A DNA stretch of 64,000 nucleotides from Azoarcus_F sp048158365 (GCA_048158365.1 JBLLNL010000001.1), one strand, 5' to 3'. Numbered from the stretch's first letter, positions 1 through 8,940 are shown. The notes: generated from the sequence alone by a model not told the origin. Program-made: numbers and translations.

Positions 1-1
1 G

Positions 2-964
2 GTGGCCGGTTGCGGCGTCTGTCATACCGACCTCGGCTACTACTACGACGGCGTGCGCACGAACCTGTCCCTGCCGCTCGCGCTGGGCCATGAGATCAGC
101 GGGCGGGTGACGCAGGCGGGCGTCGCCGCCAGCGGGTGGCTCGGTCGCGCCGTCATCGTTCCAGCGGTGATCCCCTGCGGCAAGTGCGAACTGTGCGTGA
201 CCGGGCACGGCACGATCTGCCGCGACCAGGTGATGCCGGGCAACGACATCCAGGGTGGCTTTGCGTCGCATGTCGTGGTCCCGGCGCGTGGCCTGTGTCG
301 CGTGGATGAAGCGCGCCTGGCTGCTGCCGGGCTCGGTCTGGCCGATGTGTCGGTGGTGGCCGACGCGGTGACCACGCCCTATCAGGCAGTGCTGCAGGCC
401 GAGGTCGAGCCGGGCGACGTCGCGATCGTGATCGGCGTCGGGGGCGTCGGCGGATACGCGGTGCAGATCGCACATGCATTCGGTGCACACGTGATCGCTG
501 TCGATGTCGATCCGGGCAAGCTCGAGTTGATGACGCAGCACGGTGCCGCGCTGACGCTCGACGCGCGTGAGCTGTCAGGCCGCGACCTGAAGAAGGCGGT
601 CGAGGCGCATTGTCGCGGCAATGGCCTGCGCACGAACCGGTGGAAGATCTTCGAATGCTCCGGTAGCGGTGCTGGCCAGACCAACGCATACGGCTTGCTG
701 ACGCATGGTGCGACGCTGGCCGTGGTCGGTTTCACGATGGATCGCATCGAAGTCCGGCTCTCGAATCTGATGGCCTTTCATGCGCGTGCGCTCGGCAACT
801 GGGGCTGCCTGCCCGAGCACTATCCGGCCGCGCTCGATCTGGTGCTGGACGGTCGCATCGACCTCGCGAGTTTCGTCGAGCGGCATCCGCTCGACCAGAT
901 CAACGAGGTGTTCGAGGCTGCCCATGCGCACCGGCTCGGCCGGCGCGCGATCCTGACGCCGTGA
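2..964 (+). CDS. had: 6-hydroxycyclohex-1-ene-1-carbonyl-CoA dehydrogenase (5' partial)
   Basis: This is a zinc-containing medium-chain alcohol dehydrogenase cut by the left edge; about 40-50 N-terminal residues lie outside, and the in-frame GTG at the first codon is internal. The visible part has the catalytic-zinc motif GCGVCHTD at residues 3-10, the GHE motif near 29, the four structural-zinc cysteines as CGKCELCVTGHGTIC near 59-73, and a Rossmann motif GVGGVGG near 145. In anaerobic benzoyl-CoA degradation the family oxidises 6-hydroxycyclohex-1-ene-1-carbonyl-CoA to the 6-oxo compound with NAD+. The specific call rests on context: oah, dch and bcrCBAD follow directly on the same strand. 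Confidence 0.9.
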   Translation: MAGCGVCHTDLGYYYDGVRTNLSLPLALGHEISGRVTQAGVAASGWLGRAVIVPAVIPCGKCELCVTGHGTICRDQVMPGNDIQGGFASHVVVPARGLCRVDEARLAAAGLGLADVSVVADAVTTPYQAVLQAEVEPGDVAIVIGVGGVGGYAVQIAHAFGAHVIAVDVDPGKLELMTQHGAALTLDARELSGRDLKKAVEAHCRGNGLRTNRWKIFECSGSGAGQTNAYGLLTHGATLAVVGFTMDRIEVRLSNLMAFHARALGNWGCLPEHYPAALDLVLDGRIDLASFVERHPLDQINEVFEAAHAHRLGRRAILTP

Positions 965-1021
965 CCGGCGTATGCGCCTTTCACACCGCAACGTGACGAC
1001 AAGACAGTGGAGATCCGCATC

Positions 1022-2155
1022 ATGAATCGAAGCACCGCAACCCTGATCGAGCAAACCGCGCCGGCCCGGCTGGCAGACCACAACCTGGTTCCGGAAAAGG
1101 TCGTTCCGGGCGTGCTGTACGAGAAGCGCCCGGCGCGTGACCTGAACGGCAACGTGGTGCCCGAGCTTTACAACGTCTGGATCACGCTGGACAACCCCAA
1201 ACAGTACAACTCCTACACGACCGACATGGTCAAGGGCGTGATCCTGGCCTTTCGCGCAGCCTCGAATGCGCGCGACGTGGTTTCGGTGGTGTTCACCGGC
1301 AGCGGCGACAAGGCTTTCTGCACCGGCGGCAACACCAAGGAGTACGCCGAGTATTACGCCGGGAACCCGCAGGAATACCGCCAGTACATGCGGCTGTTCA
1401 ACGACATGGTGTCGTCCATCCTCGCCTGCGACAAGCCGGTGGTGTGCCGGGTCAATGGCATGCGTATCGGGGGCGGTCAGGAGATCGGCATGGCGGCGGA
1501 CTTCACGATCGCGCAGGATCTGGCCAACTTCGGGCAAGCCGGACCCAAGCACGGTTCGGCCGCGATCGGCGGCGCGACCGACTTTCTGCCGTTGATGATC
1601 GGCTGCGAGCAGGCGATGGTTTCGGCCACGCTGTGCGAACCGTTCTCGGCGCACAAGGCGAACCGGCTGGGCATCTGCATGCAGGTGGTTCCGGCGCTGA
1701 AGGTCGATGGCCGCTTCGTGGCCAACCCGCTGGTGGTCACCGACCGCTATCTGGACGAGTTCGGCCGCATCGTGCATGGCGAATTCAAGACCGGTGAGGC
1801 GCTGGCCGAGGGCAAGGCGCTGCTCAAGCGCGGTGAGATCGATCTGTCGCTGCTGGACGAGGCGGTCGAGCAGCTGTGCGCGAAGCTGATCGGTACCTTC
1901 CCGGAGTGCCTGACCAAGAGTTTCGAGGAACTGCGCAAGCCCAAGCTCGACACCTGGAACCGCAACAAGGAAAACAGCCGCGCGTGGCTCGCGCTGAACA
2001 TGATGAACGAGGCGCGCGCGGGCTTCCGTGCTTTCAACGAGGGCAACAGGGACACTGGGCGCGAGATCGACTTCACCGCGCTGCGCCGTGCGCTCGCCAA
2101 GGGCACCCCCTGGACGCCGGAATTGATCGACAGCCTGATGCCGGGAGCGCAGTGA
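1022..2155 (+). CDS. oah: 6-oxocyclohex-1-ene-1-carbonyl-CoA hydrolase
   Basis: A crotonase-superfamily protein of 377 residues that adds water and then hydrolytically opens the ring of 6-oxocyclohex-1-ene-1-carbonyl-CoA to give 3-hydroxypimelyl-CoA. Oxyanion-hole segments are visible: GDKAFCTGGNTKEY near residues 95-108 and MRIGGGQEIGMAADF near 148-162. The protein is longer than ordinary enoyl-CoA hydratases, as expected for Oah. I chose ATG 1022, which has GGAG nine bases upstream; the in-frame GTG at 1007 overlaps that ribosome binding site. Its stop shares one base with the dch start, so the two are translationally coupled. Confidence 0.92.
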   Translation: MNRSTATLIEQTAPARLADHNLVPEKVVPGVLYEKRPARDLNGNVVPELYNVWITLDNPKQYNSYTTDMVKGVILAFRAASNARDVVSVVFTGSGDKAFCTGGNTKEYAEYYAGNPQEYRQYMRLFNDMVSSILACDKPVVCRVNGMRIGGGQEIGMAADFTIAQDLANFGQAGPKHGSAAIGGATDFLPLMIGCEQAMVSATLCEPFSAHKANRLGICMQVVPALKVDGRFVANPLVVTDRYLDEFGRIVHGEFKTGEALAEGKALLKRGEIDLSLLDEAVEQLCAKLIGTFPECLTKSFEELRKPKLDTWNRNKENSRAWLALNMMNEARAGFRAFNEGNRDTGREIDFTALRRALAKGTPWTPELIDSLMPGAQ

Positions 2156-2931
2156 TGGTCGACTCCGATACGCCGCTCAAGGTCTGGCACGAGCGCGACG
2201 GCGGCCTGCTGCGGATGCGTCTCGCACGGCCCAAGGCGAACATCGTCGACGCTGCGATGATCGCGGCGCTGCACGGCGCGTTCGAGACCCATGTCGGCGC
2301 ACCGGCGCTGCGCGCGGTGATGTTCGATGCCGAGGGTCCGCACTTCAGTTTCGGCGCGAGCGTCGAGGAGCATCTCCCGCAGCAATGCGCGCAGATGCTG
2401 CGCGGGCTGCACGCGCTCATCAAGGCCATGCTCGACTGCCCGGTGCCGATCCTGGTCGCGATCCGTGGCCAGTGTCTCGGCGGCGGGCTGGAGGTCGCCG
2501 CGGCCGGCAGTCTGCTGTGCGCGACCCCGGAAGCCCGCTTCGGCCAGCCCGAGATCAGGCTCGGGGTGTTCGCGCCCGCTGCGTCATGCCTGCTGCCTCC
2601 GCGCATCGGGCAGTCGCGCGCGGAGGATCTGCTGTGGTCCGGACGCAGCATCGACGGTGTCGAGGCGTATCGGATCGGACTGCTCGATCAACTCGCCGAC
2701 GACCCCGAGGCCGCGCTGCTGCACTGGTACGACGAGCATGTCGCGCATGTCAGCGCGAGCTCGCTGCGCTTCGCGGTGCGCGCTGCACGGCAGGCGTTCG
2801 CGGCTGCCGTCAAGGACCGGCTGGACAGCGTCGAGGCGCTCTACCTCGACGAACTGATGGCGAGTCATGACGCGGTGGAAGGTCTCCGCGCCTTTCTGGA
2901 CAAGCGTTCCGCACACTGGGAGAACCACTGA
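2155..2931 (+). CDS. dch: Cyclohexa-1,5-diene-1-carbonyl-CoA hydratase
   Basis: A crotonase-fold hydratase of 258 residues. In the pathway it hydrates cyclohexa-1,5-diene-1-carbonyl-CoA, the product of benzoyl-CoA reductase, to 6-hydroxycyclohex-1-ene-1-carbonyl-CoA. Crotonase features seen are HFSFGASVEEH near residues 63-73 and IRGQCLGGGLEVAAAGSLL near 103-121, forming the oxyanion hole. ATG 2155 overlaps the oah stop (TGATG) and has GGGAG eight bases upstream; the open frame runs further upstream only as a shadow of oah. It lies 2 nt before bcrC, so it is in the same transcript. The dch rather than general enoyl-CoA hydratase call depends on this position. Confidence 0.92.
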   Translation: MVDSDTPLKVWHERDGGLLRMRLARPKANIVDAAMIAALHGAFETHVGAPALRAVMFDAEGPHFSFGASVEEHLPQQCAQMLRGLHALIKAMLDCPVPILVAIRGQCLGGGLEVAAAGSLLCATPEARFGQPEIRLGVFAPAASCLLPPRIGQSRAEDLLWSGRSIDGVEAYRIGLLDQLADDPEAALLHWYDEHVAHVSASSLRFAVRAARQAFAAAVKDRLDSVEALYLDELMASHDAVEGLRAFLDKRSAHWENH

Positions 2932-2933
2932 CC

Positions 2934-4094
2934 ATGAGCACTGCAGACATCATCAGGCGCTGTGAGGCGCTGTACGACGACCTCGAATTCACTGCCGCAA
3001 AGCAATGGAAGGAGGCCGATCCGGACCGCAAGGTCATCGCCTACATGCCGGTCTATGTGCCGCGCGAGATCATCCACGCGGCCGGCATGCTGCCGCTCGG
3101 CATCATGGGCGGTGGCGATCAGCTCGAGGTCATCCATGGCGACGCCTTTTACCAGAGCTACATCTGCCGGATCCCGAGGTCCACGATCGAACTCGGTCTG
3201 TCGAAGCGGCTCGACTTCGTCGATGGCATGCTGTTTCCCAGCATCTGCGACGTGATCCGCAATCTGTCTGGCATGTGGAAGATGATGTTTCCGGGCAAGT
3301 ACGTGCGCTACTTCGACGTGCCGCAGAACTACAGCGACGACATCGGCGGCAATTACTACATCAACGAACTGAACGAGCTGCGCGAGGGCCTGGAGCACCT
3401 GTCCGGTCGGAAGATCACCGACGAGGCGCTGCACGCGTCGATCGAGGTGTACAACCGCAACCGGCAACTCGTGATGGACGTGTATGCGATGCGTTCGCGC
3501 GAGCCGTGGAAGGTCCCGTCCTCGGAAGTCTATCTGTTGATGCGGGCCGGCCTGGTGCTGCCGGTGGAGGAGCACAACCAGATGCTCGCGGACTATCTCG
3601 CCGCCGCCGAGACGGTCGAGGCCATCAAGCGCGACAACTGCCGGGTCGTGATCAACGGTTCGTTCTGCGAGCAGCCGCCTTTGAACCTGATCAAATCCAT
3701 CGAATTGTCGGGCTGCTACATCGTCGATGACGACTACATTCTGGTGCACCGCTGGCTGCAGAATGCGGTGCCGACCAGCGGCGATCCGATGGAGAACCTG
3801 TCCAGGGCCTTCCTGCATGAATCGGCGAGTACCGCCGCGAAGTACGACACTTGCGAGAAGGAGAAGGGCATGTTCCTGCTCAAGCAGGTCAGGAAGAACG
3901 CCGCGGAGGGGGTGATCTTCGCGGCACCGAGCTTCTGCGATCCGGCCCTGCTCGAGCGCCCGATGCTGGCCGACCGTTGTTCGGAACACAACGTTCCGTA
4001 CATCTCCTTCAAGTACGCCGAGAACTCCGGCCAGATGCAGCCGATTCGCGAACAGGCCGGCACCTTCGCCGACTCGATCAAACTCTGGAGCTGA
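2934..4094 (+). CDS. bcrC: Benzoyl-CoA reductase, subunit C (class I, ATP-dependent)
   Basis: A protein of 386 residues in the HgdB/BcrB-BcrC family (2-hydroxyacyl-CoA dehydratase component D fold). With BcrB it forms the substrate-binding module where benzoyl-CoA receives two low-potential electrons. Conserved family stretches include KVIAYMPVYVPREIIHAAG near residues 33-51 and GSFCEQPPL near 242-250, with several cysteines (for example YICRIP near 79 and SICDVI near 103) that may be cluster ligands. The size and the order C-B-A-D match the Thauera-type enzyme. It starts 2 nt after dch and is followed by bcrB after 2 nt. Confidence 0.94.
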   Translation: MSTADIIRRCEALYDDLEFTAAKQWKEADPDRKVIAYMPVYVPREIIHAAGMLPLGIMGGGDQLEVIHGDAFYQSYICRIPRSTIELGLSKRLDFVDGMLFPSICDVIRNLSGMWKMMFPGKYVRYFDVPQNYSDDIGGNYYINELNELREGLEHLSGRKITDEALHASIEVYNRNRQLVMDVYAMRSREPWKVPSSEVYLLMRAGLVLPVEEHNQMLADYLAAAETVEAIKRDNCRVVINGSFCEQPPLNLIKSIELSGCYIVDDDYILVHRWLQNAVPTSGDPMENLSRAFLHESASTAAKYDTCEKEKGMFLLKQVRKNAAEGVIFAAPSFCDPALLERPMLADRCSEHNVPYISFKYAENSGQMQPIREQAGTFADSIKLWS

Positions 4095-4096
4095 CC

Positions 4097-5395
4097 ATGA
4101 ACGCCAAGACCGATAGCGAGATCATCAAGGAACCTTCGATGCTGAAGCAGAAGGCGATGATCGCGGGCAACTACGACCGACTGACCGGCACACGGGAGTC
4201 GGGCGAGAAGATCGTATCGACCTTCGTGCCCGGGAACCTGAACGAACTGATCATGTGCTTCGACATGGTGAACAACCTGCCGGAGACCAACGCGATCCAG
4301 AACGGCCTGCGCAAGCAGAGCGGTGCGATGATCATGGACGCGGAGAAGGCGGGTCACTCGGAGGACGTGTGCACCTACGTGAAGGCCGACATCGGCATGA
4401 TGGGTCGGGGCAACATCGCGCCCAACGGCAAGCCGATGCCAGCGCCGGACCTGTTGCTGCTGTCCTACACCGGTTGCTTCACCTTCATGAAGTGGTTCGA
4501 ACTGCTCCGCCACGAATACAAGTGTCCGACCGTGATGCTGCAGATTCCGTACCAGGGCGACGGCAAGATCACGAAGAACATGCGCGACTTCGTCGTCAAG
4601 CAGCTCAAGGAAGAAGTGATCCCGATGTTCGAGCAGGTGTCGGGGGTCAAGTTCGACATCGACCGGCTGCGCGAGTACCTGAAGAACTCGGCCGAAGCCG
4701 AGGACAACCTGGTGTGGGTCCTCGAGAGCGGCAAGAACAAGCCGTCACCGATCGATGCGTATTTCGGCGGCGTGTATTACATCGGCCCGATCTTCACCGC
4801 GTTCCGCGGCACCCGCGACGCGGTCGAGTATTACGGCCTGCTGCGCAAGGAAGTGGAGCAGCGCCTTGCCGAGGGCAAGGGGCCGATCACGCCGGAAGGC
4901 GACCTGAAGGACGAGAAGTACCGCCTCGTCGTCGAGGGCCCGCCCAACTGGACGAGCTTCCGCGAGTTCTGGAAGCTCTTCTACGACGAGGGCGCGGTCG
5001 TCGTCGCGAGTTCCTACACCAAGGTGGGCGGGCTCTACGACCAGGGTTTCCGCCACGACCCGAGCGATCCGCTCGGTACGCTCGCCGACTACTGCCTCGG
5101 TTGCTACACCAACAACAACCTGCCGCAACGGGTGGATCTGCTCGAGAAGTACATCAACGAGTACCAGGCCGACGGTCTGCTGATCAACTCCATCAAGAGC
5201 TGCAACAGTTTCTCGGCCGGACAGCTGCTGATGATGCGCGAGATCGAGAAGCGCACCGGCAAGCCGGCCGCGTTCATCGAGACCGACCTCGTCGATCCAC
5301 GCTACTTCTCGCATGCGAACGTCAAGAACCGGCTCGAAAGCTATTTTCAGATGATCGACCAGAAGCGCGGCAGCGTCGCGCTGGCTGCGGCTTGA
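4097..5395 (+). CDS. bcrB: Benzoyl-CoA reductase, subunit B (class I, ATP-dependent)
   Basis: The second HgdB-like subunit, 432 residues, pairing with BcrC in the ring-reducing module. Family features are GRGNIAPNGKPMPAPDLLL near residues 103-121, YTGCFTFMKWFELL near 123-136 and LADYCLGCYTNNNLP near 331-345, carrying cysteines at positions where cluster ligands are expected. The start is ATG 4097 with GGAG six bases before it; the open frame extends upstream only as an antiphase shadow of bcrC. It is cotranscribed with bcrC (2-nt gap) and bcrA (10-nt gap, with GAGGAG). Confidence 0.94.
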   Translation: MNAKTDSEIIKEPSMLKQKAMIAGNYDRLTGTRESGEKIVSTFVPGNLNELIMCFDMVNNLPETNAIQNGLRKQSGAMIMDAEKAGHSEDVCTYVKADIGMMGRGNIAPNGKPMPAPDLLLLSYTGCFTFMKWFELLRHEYKCPTVMLQIPYQGDGKITKNMRDFVVKQLKEEVIPMFEQVSGVKFDIDRLREYLKNSAEAEDNLVWVLESGKNKPSPIDAYFGGVYYIGPIFTAFRGTRDAVEYYGLLRKEVEQRLAEGKGPITPEGDLKDEKYRLVVEGPPNWTSFREFWKLFYDEGAVVVASSYTKVGGLYDQGFRHDPSDPLGTLADYCLGCYTNNNLPQRVDLLEKYINEYQADGLLINSIKSCNSFSAGQLLMMREIEKRTGKPAAFIETDLVDPRYFSHANVKNRLESYFQMIDQKRGSVALAAA

Positions 5396-5405
5396 GGAGC
5401 GAATC

Positions 5406-6725
5406 ATGGAATGTTTCGTCGGAATCGACCTGGGTTCGACCACGACCAAGGCGGTCGTCATGGACACGAACGGCCAGGTGCTCGGCCGTGGGATCACCAA
5501 CTCGCGGTCCAACTACGACACTGCCGCGCGCGTGTCGAAACTCGAAGCCTTCATCGACGCGCGGCTGTGCCTGATCCGGCGCGAACTGGACAAGGAGGAA
5601 GGGGTACGGGGCCGGGTGGAGGACATCCTCGCCGGACTCACGCGCAACTTCCGGCGTGAGCAGTTCATCGAACAGCTCGCCGATCTAGAGCAGACCTGCG
5701 TCGCGAACGTCGAGGGACCGCGCTTCGCCGGCATGAAAAAGCGTATCGTCGCGGCGCTGACCGAGCTGTTCCGTCGCCTGCGAGAGGAAGAGGCCGATGC
5801 GCTGTTCGCGCCGGACGCGCAGCGCAAGTCGGACTTCTTTCGCGATCTGGCCGGCTCGCGCTTCATGCAGTGCGGCGAGGAGGTCGCCCGCGATACCGAC
5901 GTCGAGTTCGATCATCTGCTGCACATGTACGATAAGTCCATCATCGAGGTGGAGAACCGCCCGCCCTCGGCCGACATGAACCGCAAGTTCCGCAGCGCGA
6001 TGGAACGGGTGCGTGCCGAGATCGCGGGTGAGCTGCTGGACACCGCGGCACTGGAGGCCCCGATCGCGACGGCCCTGGACGTTGACATGCAGGAGCGATA
6101 CGTGGTCGGTACTGGCTACGGTCGCGTGCGCCTGCCCTTCCCGAAGGAGCACATCCGCTCCGAGATCCTGTGCCATGGTCTGGGCGCGCACCTGATGTAC
6201 CCCGCCACGCGCACCGTGCTCGACATCGGCGGTCAGGACACCAAAGGCATACAGATCGACGACAAGGGCATCGTCATGAACTTCCAGATGAACGACCGCT
6301 GTGCCGCCGGCACCGGTCGCTACCTGGGATATGTCGCCGACGAGATGAACATGGGTCTGCACGAGCTGGGGCCGCTGGCGATGAAGGCGACCAAGACGAT
6401 ACGCATCAACTCGACCTGCACCGTGTTCGCCGGCGCCGAACTGCGCGACCGTCTGGCCCTGGGCGACAAGCGCGAGGACATCCTGGCCGGTCTGCACCGC
6501 GCGATCATGCTGCGCGCGATGTCCATCATCTCGCGCTCGGGCGGCATCACCGACCAGTTTACCTTCACCGGCGGGGTCGCCAAGAACGAGGCCGCGGTGA
6601 AGGAGCTGCGTCAGCTGGTCAAGGAGAACTACGGCGACGTGAAGATCAACATCGATCCCGATTCAATCTATACCGGGGCTCTGGGCGCGTCCGAATTCGC
6701 CCGGCGCGCGGTCGTGGAGGCATGA
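5406..6725 (+). CDS. bcrA: Benzoyl-CoA reductase, subunit A (ATPase/electron activator)
   Basis: The larger of two ASKHA-fold ATPase subunits (439 residues) that couple ATP hydrolysis to electron transfer from ferredoxin to the BcrBC module. The nucleotide-binding phosphate-1 motif GIDLGSTTTK is at residues 5-14 and DIGGQDTKG is near 273. Two cysteines, C299 in NDRCAAGTG and C338 in NSTCTVF, are the expected ligands for the [4Fe-4S] cluster shared with BcrD across the dimer. It has a long middle insertion (about residues 50-230) that BcrD lacks, as in Thauera-type BcrA. GAGGAG overlaps the bcrB stop. Confidence 0.94.
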   Translation: MECFVGIDLGSTTTKAVVMDTNGQVLGRGITNSRSNYDTAARVSKLEAFIDARLCLIRRELDKEEGVRGRVEDILAGLTRNFRREQFIEQLADLEQTCVANVEGPRFAGMKKRIVAALTELFRRLREEEADALFAPDAQRKSDFFRDLAGSRFMQCGEEVARDTDVEFDHLLHMYDKSIIEVENRPPSADMNRKFRSAMERVRAEIAGELLDTAALEAPIATALDVDMQERYVVGTGYGRVRLPFPKEHIRSEILCHGLGAHLMYPATRTVLDIGGQDTKGIQIDDKGIVMNFQMNDRCAAGTGRYLGYVADEMNMGLHELGPLAMKATKTIRINSTCTVFAGAELRDRLALGDKREDILAGLHRAIMLRAMSIISRSGGITDQFTFTGGVAKNEAAVKELRQLVKENYGDVKINIDPDSIYTGALGASEFARRAVVEA

Positions 6726-6726
6726 C

Positions 6727-7566
6727 ATGACTATCACCGCAGGCATCGACATCGGCACCGGCGCGGTCAAGACGGTGCTGTTCCGCAGCGAAGGCGACAC
6801 GCACGAATGGCTCGCGAAGCGCAACGACCGGATCCGTCAGCGCGATCCGTTCAAGCTCGCCGAGCAGACCTACAACGAACTGCTCGAGGAAGCGGGCATC
6901 CGGCCCGACGAGGTCGCGTACGTGGCGACCACCGGGGAGGGCGAGAGCCTGCACTTCCACACCGGGCATTTCTACTCGATGACGACCCATGCGCGCGGCG
7001 CGGTGTATCTGAACCCGGACGCGCGGGCGGTGCTGGACATCGGCGCGCTGCACGGTCGCGCGATTCGCTGCGACGCGCGCGGCAAGGTCGAGCAGTACAA
7101 GATGACCAGCCAGTGTGCGTCCGGATCGGGCCAGTTTCTCGAGAACATCGCGCGCTACCTCGGCATCGCGCAGGACGAGATCGGCGGGCTGTCGAGCCAG
7201 GCCGACAATCCCGAGGTCGTGTCCAGCATCTGTGCGGTGCTGGCCGAGACCGACGTGATCAACATGGTGTCGCGCGGGATCACCGCGCCCAACATTCTGA
7301 AGGGCATCCACATCTCGATGGCCGGGCGGCTCGCGAAGCTGCTCAAGTCGATCGGTGCGCGCGAGGGCGTCGTGCTCGCGACCGGCGGTCTTGCGCTCGA
7401 CGAGGGGCTGATGAAGACCCTCAACGAGTCGACCAGGGAACAGAAGATGGCGGTGGTCTGCCACAACCATCCCGATTCGCCGTTCGCCGGCGCGATCGGT
7501 GCCGCCCTTTGGGGTGCGTTCCGGCACGAAAAACTCGCCCGCCTGGGCGAACAGGTAGCAGCTTGA
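6727..7566 (+). CDS. bcrD: Benzoyl-CoA reductase, subunit D (ATPase/electron activator)
   Basis: The smaller ASKHA ATPase of the activator dimer (279 residues), homologous to 2-hydroxyglutaryl-CoA dehydratase activase HgdC. The phosphate-binding motif GIDIGTGAVKT lies at residues 5-15. The predicted cluster ligands are C130 in SQCASGSGQ and C169 in SSICAVLAE, and the adenosine motif ATGGLA is near residue 218. It begins one base after the bcrA stop, which suggests stoichiometric synthesis of the heterodimer. Confidence 0.94.
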   Translation: MTITAGIDIGTGAVKTVLFRSEGDTHEWLAKRNDRIRQRDPFKLAEQTYNELLEEAGIRPDEVAYVATTGEGESLHFHTGHFYSMTTHARGAVYLNPDARAVLDIGALHGRAIRCDARGKVEQYKMTSQCASGSGQFLENIARYLGIAQDEIGGLSSQADNPEVVSSICAVLAETDVINMVSRGITAPNILKGIHISMAGRLAKLLKSIGAREGVVLATGGLALDEGLMKTLNESTREQKMAVVCHNHPDSPFAGAIGAALWGAFRHEKLARLGEQVAA

Positions 7567-7591
7567 CCCAATCGATCTGGAGGACTCAATC

Positions 7592-7837
7592 ATGGCCTTG
7601 CTAATCAATGACGACTGCACGGCATGCGATGCATGCGTCGAGGAATGCCCGAACGAGGCGATCACCGCGGGCGACCCGATCTACGTGATCGATCCGATGA
7701 AATGCACCGAATGTGTCGGTGCGTTCGATGAGCCCCAGTGCAGGCTCGTGTGTCCTGCCGACTGCATCCCCGAGAATCCGGATTTTCGCGAATCGCGGGA
7801 TGAACTGACCGCCAAATACCACAGCCTGCACGGCTGA
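7592..7837 (+). CDS. fdx: 2[4Fe-4S] ferredoxin, electron donor of benzoyl-CoA reductase
   Basis: An 81-residue bacterial ferredoxin of the Allochromatium/YfhL type. The first cluster motif is CTACDACVEECPNEAI near residues 10-25. The second, CTECVGAFDEPQCRLVCPADC near 40-60, is CxxC followed by an enlarged loop before CxxxCP, and there is a C-terminal helix. Such low-potential ferredoxins deliver electrons to class I benzoyl-CoA reductases, and its place 25 nt after bcrD supports this. A ribosome binding site, GGAGGAC, precedes the ATG. The 2-oxoglutarate:ferredoxin oxidoreductase (korAB) known to regenerate it in Thauera is not in this window. Confidence 0.93.
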   Translation: MALLINDDCTACDACVEECPNEAITAGDPIYVIDPMKCTECVGAFDEPQCRLVCPADCIPENPDFRESRDELTAKYHSLHG

Positions 7838-7893
7838 AACCATGCCGGGCGCCCTGCCGCGCCCTGATTCTTCGGTCATTTCTGGGGGATATG

Positions 7894-8358
7894 ATGACTT
7901 CAAGCAACGATCTGCGCCTGCGTCGGCTGGAACAGCGCGACATCGAACAGCTTGTCCGGTTGGACCGCGCCAGCAGCGGCGAGGCACGCAACGGCTTCTT
8001 CGAGCGCCGGCTCAGGGCCGAGACGACCTGGCCGGACGGTTTTTTTTCGTGTGTCGCGGAGCAGGGCGATGCCGTGGTGGGGTTCATCCTCGGACATCTG
8101 CTCGACGGCGAATTCGGCGTCAGGAGTCGCGTCGCGGTGCTCGATGCGATCTCGGTGGATCCGGCGCATCAGCGGCACGGGCTCGCGCGTACATTGATGA
8201 GCGAATTCGATCGCAGCGCGGTCGAGCGGGGCGCGAAGGAGATGCGCACCCAGGCCCAGTGGGATCAGCCGGGTCTGGTGGAGTTCTTCTCGGCCGCCGG
8301 CTTCAGACTCGCCCCGCGGGTCGTGCTCGAGCGTCCCACCGAGTTCGTGAATTTCTGA
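7894..8358 (+). CDS. GNAT-family N-acetyltransferase
   Basis: A single-domain GCN5-related acetyltransferase of 154 residues. The acetyl-CoA pyrophosphate-binding motif A is seen as VDPAHQRHGLARTLM near residues 88-102, preceded by the beta-4 strand VAVLDAIS. Two ATGs (7891, 7894) are in frame; I prefer 7894 because GGGGGA leaves better spacing. Substrate is unknown. It sits 56 nt downstream of the ferredoxin gene and just before a second GNAT, so it may be read from the benzoyl-CoA operon. Possible roles by context are acetylation of an acyl-CoA ligase or of an aromatic amine, but nothing in the sequence decides this. Confidence 0.8.
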   Translation: MTSSNDLRLRRLEQRDIEQLVRLDRASSGEARNGFFERRLRAETTWPDGFFSCVAEQGDAVVGFILGHLLDGEFGVRSRVAVLDAISVDPAHQRHGLARTLMSEFDRSAVERGAKEMRTQAQWDQPGLVEFFSAAGFRLAPRVVLERPTEFVNF

Positions 8359-8394
8359 ACTTGCCCGGAACAGGACCCCAGACGGAGATAGACG

Positions 8395-8940
8395 ATGTCC
8401 AGCCGCCTTCACCCCACCACCAAGCAGTTGCTCGACCAGTTCTCGCAGGAGCCGGATTACAGCGACCCGAGCCAGGATCAGTTCGAGGCGCTGTCGCGCG
8501 ACCGCATCCCGGTGCGCTCTCTCGGCGCGTCCGATCTCGATGCGGTCGTGCGCATCGACCGCCATGCCGCCGGTCTGGATCGGCGCCCCTACTATCAGCG
8601 CAAGTTCGACGAGGCCCTTGGCGACGCGGGCGTGCGGGTGTCGCTGGTCGCCGAACAGGACGACATGGTCGTGGGTTTCGTCATGGCGCGCGTCGATTAC
8701 GGCGAGTTCGGCCGGGCTGCGACCACCGCGGTGATCGACACGATCGGCGTCGATCCGGCCATGATCGGTCGCGAGATCGGCCGTGCGCTGATCTCGCAGC
8801 TGCTCGCGAACCTCGCGTCGCTGCGGGTCGAGTCGGTGCGCACCGAGATCGAGTGGAATCGCTTCGGTCTGGCGCGCTTCCTCGAGCGTTGCGGCTTCCA
8901 GCCCGGCCAGCAGCTCGCGTTGTCGCGCGCGCTGGGATGA
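8395..8940 (+). CDS. GNAT-family N-acetyltransferase (second of an adjacent pair)
   Basis: A 181-residue protein with a GNAT domain over roughly residues 38-180 and an N-terminal extension of about 35 residues. Motif A is recognisable as IGVDPAMIGREIGRALISQ near residues 116-134, but the usual Q/R-x-x-G-x-G/A loop is less orthodox than in its neighbour. The pair shares layout features such as ARVDYGEFG here and LLDGEFGVR there, which suggests an old tandem duplication followed by divergence. The start ATG has GGAG (8383-8386) about eight bases upstream. Substrate unknown; a heteromeric or sequential function of the two proteins is possible. Confidence 0.78.
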   Translation: MSSRLHPTTKQLLDQFSQEPDYSDPSQDQFEALSRDRIPVRSLGASDLDAVVRIDRHAAGLDRRPYYQRKFDEALGDAGVRVSLVAEQDDMVVGFVMARVDYGEFGRAATTAVIDTIGVDPAMIGREIGRALISQLLANLASLRVESVRTEIEWNRFGLARFLERCGFQPGQQLALSRALG

